64,000 bases of DNA from Roseateles_B sp041905785. Its GTDB lineage: Bacteria > Pseudomonadota > Gammaproteobacteria > Burkholderiales > Burkholderiaceae_C. Location of the stretch: contig JAYRKJ010000002.1 in NCBI GenBank assembly GCA_041905785.1, positions 1-64,000 of the forward strand. The letters run 5' to 3'. Below are positions 27,477 to 34,664 of this stretch, one piece after another. The notes beneath the pieces were generated by a model. The model was not told the origin of the DNA, did no database searches, and was given only the letters and a program-made list of their open reading frames with translations. Made by a program: the position numbers and the translations under genes. Numbering within the stretch: the stretch's first letter is position 1; every line of letters begins with the position of its first letter.

Positions 27477-28120
27477 GTGCAAGCCCTGCCGATCTCCTTG
27501 AGGCCTGGTCGGCGACGGCAGGCACCCTGGGTCTGAGGCAAGACCTGACCCTGGCCGACAGGCTCCTGGCCGCCTGGGCGGAACCTCAGCGGCGCTACCA
27601 CACCGTCCAGCACCTGCGCGAGTGCCTGCAGGCCCTGGCGCAGTGGCGCCAGCTGGCCCAGGCGCCGGAACTGCTGGCCCTGGCCCTGTGGTTCCATGAC
27701 GCCGTCTACGACCCGCAGGCCGCGGACAACGAGATCCGCAGCGCCGACTGGGCTCGTGACGCCCTGCTTGCGTGGGGGCTGCCCGCCGAGGCCTGTGAAC
27801 GCGTGGCCCAGCTGGTGCTGGCCACTCGCGACCACAGGGCGGTGGACGCCGATATGGGCTTGCTGCTGGACCTCGACCTGGCCATCCTGGCGGCGCCCAC
27901 CGAGCGCTTTGTCGAGTACGAACGCCAGATCCGGGAGGAGTACGCCTTCGTGCCGGCGCCGGCATTCAGGGCGGGCCGGCAGCGCATCCTCAGCGGCTTC
28001 CTGGCCCGCCCGCGCCTCTTCGCCACCGACGCGCTGCATGCGGCCTGGGACGCCAGGGCTCGCCGCAACCTGCAGTCGGCCTGCGCCGCGCTGGCCTGCG
28101 CCGCGCTGGCCTGCGCCTAG
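27473..28120 (+). CDS. HD-superfamily metal-dependent phosphohydrolase (COG4339 type)
   Basis: A 215-residue protein with the HD metal site spread over RRYHTVQHL (about 41-49) and ALWFHDAVYD (His-Asp about 75-76), then a conserved DADMGLLLDLDLAILA segment with the second Asp. This matches the predicted HD phosphohydrolase family COG4339, whose substrate is unknown. The C-terminus ends in a low-complexity ACAALACAALACA produced by a 15-bp tandem repeat (28081-28117), directly followed by the second copy of the dispersed repeat; the original end may have been altered. An inverse copy of the 15-mer lies near the start. Confidence 0.86.
   Translation: MSASPADLLEAWSATAGTLGLRQDLTLADRLLAAWAEPQRRYHTVQHLRECLQALAQWRQLAQAPELLALALWFHDAVYDPQAADNEIRSADWARDALLAWGLPAEACERVAQLVLATRDHRAVDADMGLLLDLDLAILAAPTERFVEYERQIREEYAFVPAPAFRAGRQRILSGFLARPRLFATDALHAAWDARARRNLQSACAALACAALACA
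27538..27552 (-). repeat. Exact copy of 15-mer AGGGTCAGGTCTTGC
   Basis: Second of the six exact copies; antisense within the HD-domain gene, so it is read there as codons for RQDLTL rather than GQVL. Confidence 0.9.
28081..28117. repeat. 15-bp tandem repeat at the end of the HD gene
   Basis: CTGCGCCGCGCTGGC occurs at 28081-28095 and 28096-28110, followed by a partial third unit to 28117. It encodes the repetitive Ala/Cys tail and abuts the dispersed repeat. Confidence 0.8.
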
Positions 28121-28124
28121 TGCC

Positions 28125-28275
28125 GTGTTCGACGCTGTGAGGCACTGGAGAAAGCCGATGGATTTGTCGTCGTGGCTGGGCGCCAACCACGGCGATACCC
28201 TGTGGCATCGCGAGGAGTTGCAGCAACGCCAAGGCGGCAAAGACGCGGTTTGAGGTGCCGATTGGCGTGGAACAC
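28125..28275 (+). repeat. Dispersed ~150-bp repeat, copy 2 (GTGTTC inverted ends)
   Basis: Starts GTGTTCGACGC and ends GCGTGGAACAC, an inverted repeat of 11 bp with one mismatch. With flanks the inverted repeat extends to CTAGTGCC.../...GGCATTAG (one mismatch in 8). It fills the whole gap between the convergent HD and modC genes; the left flank is the HD stop codon and the right flank supplies the modC stop. Conserved with copy 1 are TGTCGTCGTGG-, CCACGGCGAT-, GCATCGCGA- and the AACGCCAAGGCGGCAAAGAC blocks. No gene inside. Confidence 0.8.
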
Positions 28276-28279
28276 GGCA

Positions 28280-28966
28280 TTAGAGCTGCGCCGCCACCAC
28301 GCGGCCGCCGCGCAGCTGCACGCGCGCCTCGCCGAAACGGGCGAGATCCTCGGCGTCGTGGGTGATCATCAACAGGGGAATCTGCACGCGCGCCAGCAGC
28401 CGCTCCAGCTCCTGGCGCAGGCGTTCGCGCAGCTCGGCGTCGAGCGCGGCGAAGGGCTCGTCCAGCAGCAGGGCGCGGGGCTCGGTGATCAGTGCGCGGG
28501 CCAGGGCCGTGCGCTGGCGCTGGCCGCCGGAAAGCTGGTGCGGCAGCTGGGCGGCCACGCCGTCCAGCTCCATCAGGCCCAGCCAGTGCGCCAGCTTCTC
28601 GTTCATCACGCTGCGCGGCGGATTGCGCCAGCCGCGCAGCAGGCCGAAGGCGATGTTCTGGCGCACGTTCAGCTGCGGGAACAGGGCGTAGTCCTGGAAC
28701 AGATAGCCCAGGCGACGGGCCCGGCAGGGCAGTTCCAGCTTCTGCGTGCTGTCGAACAGCGTTTCTCCGGCGATGCAGACGCGCCCGGCATCCGGCCGCA
28801 GGAGACCCGCGACGGCCTGCAGGGTGAGGCTCTTCCCGGCGCCCGAGGGGCCGTGGATGACCAGGCTGCGGGCCGTGGTGGCCAGCGCCAGGTCCAGGGC
28901 AAAACCTGACCCCGTGCTGCCGGAGGACGGCGGCAGCTGCTTGCGAATGCGGATCTCGAAGCTCAT
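28280..28966 (-). CDS. modC: Molybdate-type ABC transporter ATPase (ModC without TOBE domain)
   Basis: A 228-residue ATPase: Walker A GPSGAGKS (about 39-46), Q-loop FQDYALFP, signature LSGGQRQRTALARAL, Walker B ALLLDEPF, H-loop THD. The sequence pattern LGYLFQDYALFPQLNV is typical of ModC/CysA-type importers, but the C-terminal TOBE/Mop domain of standard ModC (about 350 aa) is absent. It follows modB by 70 nt; that spacer can fold (GGGACGG at 28968-28974 pairs with CCGTCCC at 28990-28996). The function as molybdate or tungstate importer rests mainly on the ModB and ModE neighbours. Confidence 0.85.
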   Translation of the reverse strand: MSFEIRIRKQLPPSSGSTGSGFALDLALATTARSLVIHGPSGAGKSLTLQAVAGLLRPDAGRVCIAGETLFDSTQKLELPCRARRLGYLFQDYALFPQLNVRQNIAFGLLRGWRNPPRSVMNEKLAHWLGLMELDGVAAQLPHQLSGGQRQRTALARALITEPRALLLDEPFAALDAELRERLRQELERLLARVQIPLLMITHDAEDLARFGEARVQLRGGRVVAAQL

Positions 28967-29036
28967 CGGGACGGCCCTCGCAGCGCGTACCGTCCCGACA
29001 GGCGGGAATGAAGTCCTTCGGGCGACCGTACGCGGC

Positions 29037-29708
29037 TCATGCCCGCTCCCGGCTGGGCGGTGCCAGGCGGCTGGCCGCCACCAGCACGGCCACGCAGCTC
29101 AGCGAGGTGATCCAGACCATCAGCTGCGCGATGCCGTCCTGCCCCGCCTGCACTGCCTCGTAGATGGCGATGGACAGAGTCTGGGTCTGGCCCGGAATGC
29201 TGCCGGCCACCATCAGCGTGGCGCCGAACTCTCCCAGCGCGCGGGCAAAGGCCAGCAGCAGACCGGCCAGAATGCCGCGCCAGGCCAGGGGCAGGCTCAC
29301 GCGGCAGAACACCGCCCATTCGCTGAGGCCCAGCATGCGCCCGGCCTGTTCCAGCTGCGGGTCCACCTGCTCGAAGGCGCTGCGGGCGGCCTTGAGCACC
29401 AGCGGGAAAGCCACCAGGGCGGCGGCGATCACCGCACCCTGCCAGGTGAAGATGAGACGGATGCCGAAGGTCTCGAACAGCCAGGCACCCAGCCAGCCCT
29501 TGCGGCCCACCAACACCAGCAGGTAGTAGCCCAGTACCGTGGGCGGCAGCACCAGGGGCAGGGTCAGCACGGCGTCGAGCAGCTCGCGGCCCGGAAAGCG
29601 CCAGCGCGCCAGGGCATAGCCCAAGGCCGTACCCGCCAGCAGGTCCAGGCCGCTGGCCCACAGCGCCACCTTGAGCGACAGGCCCAGTGCGATCATCGCC
29701 TCAGGCAT
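29037..29708 (-). CDS. modB: Molybdate ABC transporter permease
   Basis: A 223-residue permease with five to six helices. TLPLVLPPTVLGYYLLVLVGRKG (about 46-68) is the most typical ModB stretch, and the EAA loop reads EQAGRMLGLSEWAVFCRVSLP. GEFGATLMVAGSIPG near 165-180 is also diagnostic of ModB. The ATG at 29708 matches the family length; earlier in-frame codons would add a basic tail. It is downstream of a ModE-like regulator and upstream of modC. The periplasmic binding protein gene modA is missing here. Confidence 0.92.
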   Translation of the reverse strand: MPEAMIALGLSLKVALWASGLDLLAGTALGYALARWRFPGRELLDAVLTLPLVLPPTVLGYYLLVLVGRKGWLGAWLFETFGIRLIFTWQGAVIAAALVAFPLVLKAARSAFEQVDPQLEQAGRMLGLSEWAVFCRVSLPLAWRGILAGLLLAFARALGEFGATLMVAGSIPGQTQTLSIAIYEAVQAGQDGIAQLMVWITSLSCVAVLVAASRLAPPSRERA

Positions 29709-29775
29709 GGAGGCGCGGCCGGCAGGCGTTCGGTTGGTGGGGCATGGCGGTGGCTGGCGTCGCGTCAGGATGAGC

Positions 29776-29799
29776 CGCAATATACCGCCCCGCATAACG
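29776..29799 (-). promoter_or_regulatory. Possible ModE box upstream of modB
   Basis: On the minus strand CGTTATG ... TATATTGCG, half-sites resembling the CGTTATAT/ATATAACG arms bound by ModE, about 70-90 nt before the modB start. The symmetry is imperfect. Confidence 0.35.
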
Positions 29800-29816
29800 G
29801 GCGGGCTTGTCGCGGC

Positions 29817-30170
29817 TCAGGCCAGCAGCTTGAGCAGGCGCTGGATCTCGGTCTTGCAGGCCGCCTGGGCCTTGGCCTCGATGCCGCGGTAGAGGTCCAG
29901 CAGCTGGCGTCCGCTGTCGCTGAGCTCGCTGCCGCCGCCTTGCGTGCCGCCGGCGGCGCTGATCACGGCGGGCTGCTTGAGCGAACGGTTGAGCTCGTCG
30001 ATCAGCGTCCAGGCACGCCGGTAGGACATGCCCAGGGCCTTGGCCGCAGCGGTGATGGAGCGGGTCTCGTCCAGCGCTTCGAGCAGAGCGATCTTGCCCG
30101 GTCCGACGGCGATGATGTCGTCCACCGTCACCCGCATGCGCAGCCGCAGCTGAGGCTTGGCGCGCTGCAT
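29817..30170 (-). CDS. ModE-type N-terminal winged-helix regulator
   Basis: A 117-residue winged-helix protein of the LysR-like HTH class seen in ModE: KIALLEALDETRSITAAAKALGMSYRRAWTLIDELNRS (about 25-63, split over the HTH). The GGTQGGGSELSDSGRQLL wing is diagnostic of ModE and of stand-alone ModE-N proteins. The two Mop (molybdate-binding) domains of full ModE are absent, so it cannot sense the oxyanion in the classical way. It precedes modB and modC and probably regulates them. The next upstream gene ends 2 nt before its ATG. Confidence 0.9.
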   Translation of the reverse strand: MQRAKPQLRLRMRVTVDDIIAVGPGKIALLEALDETRSITAAAKALGMSYRRAWTLIDELNRSLKQPAVISAAGGTQGGGSELSDSGRQLLDLYRGIEAKAQAACKTEIQRLLKLLA

Positions 30171-30171
30171 C

Positions 30172-30591
30172 TCAGGGCTTGGCGGGCAGCTTTTGCAGCG
30201 TCAGCACCGCTTCGTAGTCCGCGGGGTTGGGCGGCTTGCGCGTGTCCGGGCGCGGCTCCAGGCTCTTGAGCTGGATGCTGTAGCCGGCCACCCGCGCTGC
30301 CTCGGCCTGCGGCCATGGCAGGGTCAGGACTTGCCCGGCGCCTTCGCTGGGCTGCACCCAGAACAGGGCCTGGGCCGTGCCGGCGCTGATGCACTGCACG
30401 TTGGCCGGGCAGCGCTGGTCACGATAGCCGATGAACTGGATCTGCAGGCTGCCCGCGGCATCGCCGCCGCCGGCCTGGAACTTCAGGCTCAGGGTCTCGG
30501 GGGCAGGGGCCGCCCAGGCCGAGGCACCGCTCAGGGCCAGGGAGGTCGCGAGGAGCAGGCGTGAAACTAGATGGGACGGCAAGGCGGTCAT
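30172..30591 (-). CDS. Secreted protein of unknown function
   Basis: A 139-residue protein with a clear Sec signal (LLLATSLALSGASAWA, cleavage near residue 28). The mature part has one pair of cysteines in DQRCPANVQCISAGTA, a pattern that I have seen in small exported proteins of unknown role with a beta-sandwich-like core. It stops 2 nt before the ModE-like gene and heads the modE-modB-modC run, so it is likely cotranscribed. It is far too short to be ModA and has no binding-protein features. No function is proposed. Confidence 0.75.
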   Translation of the reverse strand: MTALPSHLVSRLLLATSLALSGASAWAAPAPETLSLKFQAGGGDAAGSLQIQFIGYRDQRCPANVQCISAGTAQALFWVQPSEGAGQVLTLPWPQAEAARVAGYSIQLKSLEPRPDTRKPPNPADYEAVLTLQKLPAKP

Positions 30592-30714
30592 CCGGGCTTC
30601 CTTTCAGCACACATGGGCGCATTCTGGCACTGCGGCGGCCGGCATCGGCCCTCATGCACCATGCGGGACGCTAAGCTGCTGAGCCCGTGCCCACCACGCA
30701 ACGCAGGAGGTCGA

Positions 30715-31374
30715 ATGGACCCCAGTGCCCAGTCCGCCCAGGTGTTTGACCAACTGGCGGATCTGTACCAAGCCAAGTACATGGACCTCGATCTCTACGA
30801 CGAGAGCTATGCCCTGTTCGCCCGACACCTGCCCCCGGACGCGCGCGTGCTGGACGCCGCCTGCGGCCCCGGCACGGTGGCACGCCGCCTGCTGGCCTGG
30901 CGGCCGGACCTGCAGCTGCTGGGCGTGGACCTCGCGCCGCGCATGATCGAGCTGGCGCGGGCCGCGGTGCCGGGCGCGCGCTTCGAGCAGGGGGACTGCC
31001 GGCAGCTGCCCGGCGGGCCCGCCAGCTGGGATGCCATCGTCTGCGCCTTCGGCCTGCCCTACCTGAGCCCGGCGGATGCGCAGGACTTCATCGCCCAGGC
31101 GGCGCGGCTGCTGCGGCCGGGCGGCCTGCTCTACCTCAGCACGCAAGGGGGCCGGCCAGAGGACTCCGGCCCGCAGCGCAGCAGCCGCGGCGATGTGGTG
31201 CATGTCTTCTTCCATCCGCTGCACGGGCCGGCGGGCGTCCAGGCCTTCCTGCAAGGCGCGGGGCTCAGCTTGAAGATCCAGGAACCCCTGCCTTGTCCGG
31301 CCAACGCGCCGGTGCAGACGCAGGACTGGTACTGCATCGCTGCCAGGCCGCCTGCGCCGGAACCGTCGCCATGA
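30715..31374 (+). CDS. Class I SAM-dependent methyltransferase
   Basis: A 219-residue methyltransferase with SAM-binding motif I VLDAACGPGTVARRLL (about 43-58), the acidic residue at the end of strand 2 in LLGVDLAPRMIELA, and motif IV DAIVCAFGLPYLS followed by LRPGGLLYLST. Fits the Methyltransf_11/25 group. A strong ribosome binding site (AGGAGG, 5 nt before the ATG) fixes the start. It is monocistronic and divergent from the secreted-protein/mod run. The substrate is unknown. Confidence 0.88.
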   Translation: MDPSAQSAQVFDQLADLYQAKYMDLDLYDESYALFARHLPPDARVLDAACGPGTVARRLLAWRPDLQLLGVDLAPRMIELARAAVPGARFEQGDCRQLPGGPASWDAIVCAFGLPYLSPADAQDFIAQAARLLRPGGLLYLSTQGGRPEDSGPQRSSRGDVVHVFFHPLHGPAGVQAFLQGAGLSLKIQEPLPCPANAPVQTQDWYCIAARPPAPEPSP

Positions 31375-31703
31375 CGGCATCGCCGGCCTTGGACCCGCGG
31401 CGCCGGATGCCGTGATGAGGCGCCCGTAGCCAGGCCCGGAGGGATCATGTTCGTCTCTCCTGGCCGCCGGCCGCAGGGGTCGCACCGCTGCCCGCGAAGC
31501 ACTGCGTTAGCCATGACGCCGCGTCCTTGCCGACGGGGCCGGCGCGCGATTCACAAGACCTGATCGACAGGCATGGCATGCCGCGGGTGCTTGCCGGCCG
31601 GCAGGCCTGCGCGTACATTCGTGCAACACAAAAGGACTGCGCGGCAACGCGCTGAGCCTGTCGCTGGTGCATAAAACCGGCTATTGCACAGGGAGCTGGT
31701 GCG
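31375..31703 (+). other. Intergenic region before the binding-protein/kinase operon
   Basis: No gene found. The distal part contains a fair promoter (see 31591-31619). A short segment around 31440-31470 (GGAGG...CTCCTGG) could fold, but it does not match a riboswitch that I know. Confidence 0.35.
31591..31619 (+). promoter_or_regulatory. Sigma-70-type promoter of the binding-protein/kinase operon
   Basis: TTGCCG (31591-31596), 17-nt spacer, TACATT (31614-31619). A start near 31626 leaves a leader of about 78 nt before the ATG at 31704, in which GGGAGC precedes the start codon. Confidence 0.55.
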
Positions 31704-32750
31704 ATGATCTCTCCGTTTTCTGGCGAGACCACGGCCCATGCGCGCTGGCGGCGCGCGGGTCTGATCGGCATGGCCGGCATCGTTGCGGTGCTGCTGGCAT
31801 TCCTGGCGTACCAGGCCTTTGTTTCCCAGCGCACCGTCGTTGCTGCTGACAAGCTGAGCATCGCGGTCCCGTCCGCCCCTCACGCGGCCTTGATCCATCT
31901 GGCACTGGCGAAGCGCTACTTCGATGACGAGGGGCTCGCGCTGAGTTCGGTGCCCGTCACGCACGGCAAGCTGGCCCTGGAACTGCTGGCACAGGGCCGC
32001 GTCGACATGGCGGCAGCGGCCGAGCTGCCCTTCGCCGTCAAGGTCATGAACGGGCAATCGTTCTCGCTCGTCGCCTCGATCGCCAGTGCGACTTCCGAGA
32101 TGGCCGTGATCGCACGGCGCGACCGCCACATCGATGGCCCCGGCGACCTGGCCGGCAAGCGGGTTGGCGTCACGCTGGGCACCAGCGGCGAGTACTTCCT
32201 CTGGGCCTTCCTGATCCGGCACCAGCTGGCCCCGGAGTCGGTCACGCTGGTCGACATCCCGCCCGAGCGGCTCGATGCCGAACTGGCCGGCGGCAGGGTC
32301 GATGCCATCGCGGCCTGGCAGCCGACGCGCGCCCGCGCCGTGGCAGCGCTTGGCAAGGACGGGCTGGAACTGGTCGAGCCCAATGCCTACACGGCGACCT
32401 ATGTCCTGGTCGGCCAGCGGCAATTCCTGCAGGCGCATCCGGCCATCCCCGAGAAGCTCCTGCGCGCCTTGCTCCGAGCCGAAGACTTCATGCGCCGCCA
32501 GCCCGAGCAGGCGCAACAGCTGGTGGCGCAGCGCCTGCAGGTGCCGTTCGAGACACTCCGGCCGCGCTGGGATGACCAGGACTTCCGCGTCGACTTTCTC
32601 CAGTCGCAGCTGATCACCCTGGAAGAGGAGGCGCATTGGGCGGTCGCGCGCGGCTATGCCCCGCCGGGCCCGGACCCCAACTTCCTTCCCCACCTGTATC
32701 TGGACGGCCTGCTGCAGGTCCGTCCCGAGCGGGTCACCGTCGTTCACTAG
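31704..32750 (+). CDS. Membrane-tethered NMT1/SsuA-like substrate-binding protein
   Basis: A 348-residue periplasmic-binding-protein fold of the NMT1/SsuA/TauA type (aliphatic sulfonates, nitrate, thiamine precursors): LSIAVPSAPHAALIHLALAK (about 52-71), the LAGKRVGVTLGTSGEYFL hinge (about 150-167) and VDAIAAWQP. The N-terminus is a basic stretch followed by one helix (about 18-42) with no obvious cleavage site or lipobox, so the protein is probably membrane-anchored. No permease or ATPase genes are near; instead it is the first gene of a kinase/receiver operon, suggesting that it reports ligand to the kinase (inference). Confidence 0.87.
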   Translation: MISPFSGETTAHARWRRAGLIGMAGIVAVLLAFLAYQAFVSQRTVVAADKLSIAVPSAPHAALIHLALAKRYFDDEGLALSSVPVTHGKLALELLAQGRVDMAAAAELPFAVKVMNGQSFSLVASIASATSEMAVIARRDRHIDGPGDLAGKRVGVTLGTSGEYFLWAFLIRHQLAPESVTLVDIPPERLDAELAGGRVDAIAAWQPTRARAVAALGKDGLELVEPNAYTATYVLVGQRQFLQAHPAIPEKLLRALLRAEDFMRRQPEQAQQLVAQRLQVPFETLRPRWDDQDFRVDFLQSQLITLEEEAHWAVARGYAPPGPDPNFLPHLYLDGLLQVRPERVTVVH

Positions 32751-32760
32751 CGTGGAAGCC

Positions 32761-34212
32761 ATGCGCATCAGTACCAAAGTCGGGCTGGCCGCTGCCGTCG
32801 TCTTCACCGCGATTGGCTTGATCGGCGCCATGATCTGGTGGGCCAACGATGAGATCGAGGACGCGAACCGCCAGCGCCTTCAGACGATGGAGGTCTCGCG
32901 CGCGCTCAGCGATCTGCGCCTGGTCACCTTCGAGTACATGCTGCACCGGCAGGAGCGTGCGCGACTGCAGGAGCAGCAGGTGGCCGCCCGGCTCGAGCGC
33001 CTGATCGCGGCCAATCCCTTCGATGACCCGCAGCTGGCCTCCGTCGTCGAGGACATGCGTGCACGCACGGCGACCACCCACCGACTGTTCGGCGAACTGC
33101 CGCCCACGCTGACCCCGCCGGACGCCCCCGATCGCGCGGTGAAGCAGCGCTTCGAGGCCCAGCTGACCAGCCGTCTGCTGATCTACCAGCAGGAGAGCGC
33201 GGCCGATGCGATGCTGCTGTCCAGCTCGTCGACGGAGCGCATCACCAGCGCGCAGCGCCGCATGGTGCTGGTCATCGTCGCGGGCCTGGGCTTGTTCGCC
33301 ACGCTGGCCGTTGCGGCGGTCTGGCTCATGCGCCGCGGCGTGCTTGCGCCGATTGCCAGCCTGGAGCAGGCCATGCGCGAGGTGGCTGGCGGCAATTGGG
33401 ACTACCGGCTTGCGATCGCGGGCGACGACGAGATCGGGCGCATGTCCCGCCATTTCGAAGCCATGACCGGCGCCCTGCGCGACTCCTTCAATCGCATCGA
33501 GAAGAGCAACGTCGAACTGGCGGCCTTGAACAAGGAGATCGAAGCGTTCAGCTACTCGGTCTCTCACGACCTGCGCAGCCCCCTGCGCAGCATGGACGGC
33601 TTCTCGCAGGCGCTGATGGAGGACTACGCAGAACGTCTGGACGATCAGGGGCTGGACTACCTCAGGCGCATACGCGCCGCCAGCCAGCGCATGGCGCGGC
33701 TGATCGACGAGCTGCTGGGGCTGTCTCGCGTGACGCGCGCGGAGCTGTCGATCCGGGCCGTCAACCTGAGCGACATGGCGCGCGACATCGCCGCCTCGCT
33801 GGAGAGACAGCAGCCGCGACCGAAGGCGCTATGGCAGATCGACGAGGGCATCACGGTCCAGGCCGACCGGGCGCTGGTCCAGATTGCCATGCAGAACCTG
33901 CTGGAAAACGCCTGGAAGTTCACCAGCAAGACCGAGCAACCGGTGATACGCGTGGGCGCCGAGCAGCGCGATGGGAAGACGATCTGCTTCGTCTCCGACA
34001 ACGGGGTCGGCTTCGACATGGCGTATGCCGACCGGCTGTTCGGCGCATTCCAGCGCCTGCACCACGAGTCGGAGTTCGCCGGCACCGGCATCGGGCTGGC
34101 GACGGTGCAGCGCATTTTCCGCCGCCACGGCGGCAGCATCTGGGCCAAGGCCGAGCCCGATAGGGGCGCGACCTTCTTCTTCAGTCTTCAGCAGGATGGG
34201 GTGCAACGATGA
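32761..34212 (+). CDS. Membrane sensor histidine kinase (HAMP, phytochrome-type HisKA)
   Basis: A 483-residue kinase: transmembrane helix about 7-28, a helical periplasmic sensor domain of CHASE3/four-helix type (about 30-165), second helix (about 165-188), HAMP (about 190-245), HisKA with SVSHDLRSPLRSM (His near 268) and HATPase with N, SDNGVGFDM and GTGIGLATV boxes. The HisKA variant is the one found in phytochrome-like kinases that phosphorylate Rcp1-like single-domain receivers, and exactly such a receiver follows with ATGA overlap. It begins 10 nt after the binding-protein gene, so the periplasmic domain may read that protein. Confidence 0.92.
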   Translation: MRISTKVGLAAAVVFTAIGLIGAMIWWANDEIEDANRQRLQTMEVSRALSDLRLVTFEYMLHRQERARLQEQQVAARLERLIAANPFDDPQLASVVEDMRARTATTHRLFGELPPTLTPPDAPDRAVKQRFEAQLTSRLLIYQQESAADAMLLSSSSTERITSAQRRMVLVIVAGLGLFATLAVAAVWLMRRGVLAPIASLEQAMREVAGGNWDYRLAIAGDDEIGRMSRHFEAMTGALRDSFNRIEKSNVELAALNKEIEAFSYSVSHDLRSPLRSMDGFSQALMEDYAERLDDQGLDYLRRIRAASQRMARLIDELLGLSRVTRAELSIRAVNLSDMARDIAASLERQQPRPKALWQIDEGITVQADRALVQIAMQNLLENAWKFTSKTEQPVIRVGAEQRDGKTICFVSDNGVGFDMAYADRLFGAFQRLHHESEFAGTGIGLATVQRIFRRHGGSIWAKAEPDRGATFFFSLQQDGVQR

Positions 34213-34664
34213 GCGAGGCATGCAAGGACATCCTGTTGGTCGAGGACAACCCGGATGACGTGGCGCTGACGATCCGCGCGTTCCAGCGCAGCCATTTGCT
34301 GAACCCGATCACCGTCGCGCGGGACGGGGTGGAGGCGCTGGACTTCCTGTTTGCGCGCGGCGTCCATCAGGCACGCGCGGAGTTGCCGCTGCCGACGCTG
34401 GTCATCCTCGACCTCAAGCTGCCCAAGCTCGACGGCCTCAGCGTGCTGCGGTCGATCCGCGCCGATGAGCGGACCCGCCTGCTGCCGGTGGTCATCCTGA
34501 CCTCGTCCAAGGAGGAGCAGGACCTGGTGTCGGGCTATTCGCTGGGCGCCAACAGCTATGTGCGCAAGCCGGTCGACTTCACCGAGTTCCTGGACGCGGT
34601 CAAGGTGCTGGGCATCTACTGGCTGGCGCTGAACCAGCTTCCTCCGCACGGGTGCGGCGAATGA
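34209..34664 (+). CDS. Single-domain response regulator, Rcp1-like
   Basis: A 151-residue receiver without output domain. VEDNPDDVALTIRAF at the start, phosphorylatable Asp 68 in VILDLKLPKLDG, Thr in VVILTSSKEE and Lys in NSYVRKPVDF are all present. It resembles Rcp1 partners of phytochrome-type kinases and presumably relays phosphate, perhaps to the hybrid kinase encoded next. Its ATG overlaps the stop of the kinase, and its own stop overlaps the next ATG. Confidence 0.93.
   Translation: MSEACKDILLVEDNPDDVALTIRAFQRSHLLNPITVARDGVEALDFLFARGVHQARAELPLPTLVILDLKLPKLDGLSVLRSIRADERTRLLPVVILTSSKEEQDLVSGYSLGANSYVRKPVDFTEFLDAVKVLGIYWLALNQLPPHGCGE

Noticed and set aside
31436..31480. Possible riboswitch in the leader region of the binding-protein operon
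   Set aside because: It lies upstream of the best promoter and matches no aptamer consensus that I know.
31704..32750. Binding protein as the missing ModA for the nearby mod genes
   Set aside because: It belongs to the NMT1/SsuA type, lies on the other strand 2 kb away and is in an operon with kinases.
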